Below the pieces are notes generated by a model. It was not told the DNA's origin, did not search any database, and worked only from the letters and a program-made list of their open reading frames with translations. Positions 62,639-64,000 of a DNA stretch of 64,000 nt are shown one piece after another (position 1 is the stretch's first letter; each line of letters opens with the position of its first letter). The DNA is from Pyramidobacter sp. YE332 (GTDB lineage: Bacteria; Synergistota; Synergistia; Synergistales; Dethiosulfovibrionaceae). The translations under genes were made by a program, and so were the position numbers. The stretch covers positions 372,001 to 436,000 of the forward strand of contig NZ_CP133038.1 in NCBI RefSeq assembly GCF_033060595.1, read 5' to 3'.

Positions 62639-64000
62639 ATGAAGAACTTCAGCGGGAAACTTTTGGTTATCGCTCTTGGAGCGGTATTGGCCACGGCTTC
62701 GGTGTTCTGCGCCGGCGCAGCGGCGGACGGAGCGGGGTACAAGGATACGATCGTTTGGGGACAGGGCGCCGACGTGACGTCCTTCGATCCGCACCAAGGC
62801 AAGGAAACACCTGCGGTCACGGTCACCTGTCAGATTTTCGATACGCTGACGGCCGTCGATCCCGCAACCGGCGAAGTGAAGCCGCAGATCGCGGAAAGCT
62901 GGGAACAGCTTGACGATACGACCTACGTCTTCCACATCAGGAAAGGGATCAAGTTCCACAACGGAAGCGAACTGACGGCCGCCGACGTCAAGTTCTCGCT
63001 CGACCGCGCCATCGCTTCCGCTTCCGTCTCTTACATCGTCGACTTCATCAAGGAAGTGAACGTGAAGGACGACTTTACGGTGCAAGTGGTCCTGCGCGCG
63101 CCGTACGCTCCCGCCCTGAGGAACCTTGCCGTTCCTTTCGCCGCGATCGTCTGCAAGGATGTCGTGGAGAAGGACGAGGAAGCTTTCAAGTTGCATCCCA
63201 TCGGTTCCGGGCCGTACAAGTTCGTCGAGTGGAAACCTGGCGATACGGTCAAGCTCGACGCCTTCGACGATTACATGGACGGCAGGCCGGCGACGCCTCA
63301 CCTTGTCATGAAAGTCGTTCCCGAGACGTCTCAGCGCTTGATCGCGCTCGAGACCGGCGATCTTGACATCTCCTACGATCTCGGCGTGAACGACGTCAAG
63401 AGAGGGCGCGACAACAAAGACCTTGTTATTTTGGAGGCCCCCAGCCTTTCCTGCTGGTACATCTCGATGAACATGAACAAGAAGCCTTTTGACGACCCGC
63501 GGGTGAGAGAAGCCGTTAATTATGCCATCGACCGTCAGCTCATCGTCGACACGATCATGTCCGGCAACGGGCAGGCCGCCGACGCCATCATCGCGCCGTC
63601 GGTCTTCGGATATTACCCTTCGGGCGTCTATGAATACAATCCGGAAAAGGCCAAGGCGCTCCTCAAGGACGCGGGATATGAAAACGGCTTCAAGACCACG
63701 CTCTGGGTCAACGACAACCAGTCCAGGATCGAGATCTGTCAGGCGGTCCAGGCCATGCTTTTGGATATCGGCATCGACTGCTCTGTCGAGGTCATGGAGT
63801 TCGGTTCGTTCATCCAGAAGACTACGGCTGGGGAACACGACATGGGCTTCTTCGGCTGGACGACCTCTACCCGCGACGCCGATTACACCTATTACTCACT
63901 TGAACATTCCAGCAAGCAGGGCGCTTCCGGCAACCGTTCGTTCGTCCACGATCCCGAGGTGGACAGGCTGGTCGAAAGCGGCAGAAGCATTTCCGATCCC
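62639..64000 (+). CDS. Dipeptide/oligopeptide ABC transporter substrate-binding protein (partial, runs off the window)
   Basis: Family 5 solute-binding protein with a signal peptide (MKNFSGKLLVIALGAVLATA, cut near AAA). At least 454 codons are open to the window edge with no stop. Recognisable: SFDPHQGKETPAVTV, LRPQIAESWE-like segment, IRKGIKFHNGSELTAADVKF near residue 100, HPIGSGPYKFVEW and MNKKPFDDPRVREAVNYAIDR. ATG preceded by AAAGGGG. Companion of the dppBCDF genes; the C-terminal end lies beyond 64000. Confidence 0.92.
   Translation, partial: MKNFSGKLLVIALGAVLATASVFCAGAAADGAGYKDTIVWGQGADVTSFDPHQGKETPAVTVTCQIFDTLTAVDPATGEVKPQIAESWEQLDDTTYVFHIRKGIKFHNGSELTAADVKFSLDRAIASASVSYIVDFIKEVNVKDDFTVQVVLRAPYAPALRNLAVPFAAIVCKDVVEKDEEAFKLHPIGSGPYKFVEWKPGDTVKLDAFDDYMDGRPATPHLVMKVVPETSQRLIALETGDLDISYDLGVNDVKRGRDNKDLVILEAPSLSCWYISMNMNKKPFDDPRVREAVNYAIDRQLIVDTIMSGNGQAADAIIAPSVFGYYPSGVYEYNPEKAKALLKDAGYENGFKTTLWVNDNQSRIEICQAVQAMLLDIGIDCSVEVMEFGSFIQKTTAGEHDMGFFGWTTSTRDADYTYYSLEHSSKQGASGNRSFVHDPEVDRLVESGRSISDP

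Noticed and set aside
1-64000. CRISPR arrays, rRNA or tRNA genes, prophage genes, restriction or defence systems
   Set aside because: No regularly spaced repeats, no cloverleaf-like sequences, no integrase, capsid or nuclease genes were found on either strand.

Overview
The window is about 64 kb of bacterial chromosome. Most of it is GC-rich, with a paler stretch at about 23.4-34.2 kb. The gene content points to an anaerobic, amino-acid- and peptide-fermenting, Gram-negative-type bacterium. It has B12-dependent methylmalonyl-CoA mutase, glycine reductase selenoprotein A, serine hydroxymethyltransferase, glycine dehydrogenase-like subunits, two branched-chain-type amino acid ABC systems, two oligopeptide/dipeptide ABC systems, a TRAP transporter and a SecB-like chaperone. 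This fits the Synergistota (for example Pyramidobacter-like organisms). That placement is inferred from gene content and was not checked by any search.

Layout. 1-5.9 kb (minus): mutA-mutB-meaB behind a cobalamin riboswitch. 6.1-9.5 kb: a secreted hypothetical protein, a serine hydrolase and a MATE exporter. 9.8-17.4 kb (minus): an oligopeptide ABC operon (oppBCDF, a small membrane protein, two tandemly duplicated binding proteins). An IS5-type element (17.66-18.54 kb) separates it from a divergent N-acyl-D-amino-acid deacylase. 20.4-22.9 kb: a flavin-reductase-like protein and a ParA-type ATPase with a small partner. 23.4-33.8 kb: a lower-GC block holding an IclR regulator, two hydantoinase/allantoinase-like amidohydrolases (the first frameshifted), an Asp/Glu/hydantoin racemase, a DctPQM TRAP transporter, an M20 carbamoylase, a 35-residue membrane peptide and a sodium:solute symporter. 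Together these look like a self-contained import-and-hydrolysis pathway for cyclic ureides. 34.5-40.4 kb: an SDR, gcvPA-like, gcvPB-like, AcoX/NAD-kinase-like (frameshifted) and SDR locus under a strong promoter with a palindromic operator. 40.5-42 kb: a SecB-like gene and monocistronic grdA with an in-frame UGA read as selenocysteine. 42-47 kb (minus): livJHMGF system 1. 47-50 kb: a MATE exporter and glyA. 50-53.3 kb: a YitT/YczE-like membrane protein, a 2-hydroxyacid dehydrogenase, a NifX-like protein with a metal-binding tail and a LysR regulator. 53.6-58.3 kb: liv system 2. 58.7-64 kb: a second dipeptide ABC operon (its dppC-like gene frameshifted) whose binding-protein gene runs off the window.

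The genes fit together as a peptide and amino acid scavenging economy. Peptides, branched-chain or other amino acids and ureides are imported. Side reactions remove acyl or carbamoyl groups. Carbon is then routed through glycine/serine interconversion (glyA, P-protein-like enzymes, glycine reductase) and propionate/succinate chemistry (methylmalonyl-CoA mutase). The least conventional loci are the P-protein-like cluster at 34.5-39.6 kb and the ureide block. Three genes carry single-base frameshifts, each next to a homopolymer run and each repaired by adding one base, so sequencing error must be excluded before calling them pseudogenes.
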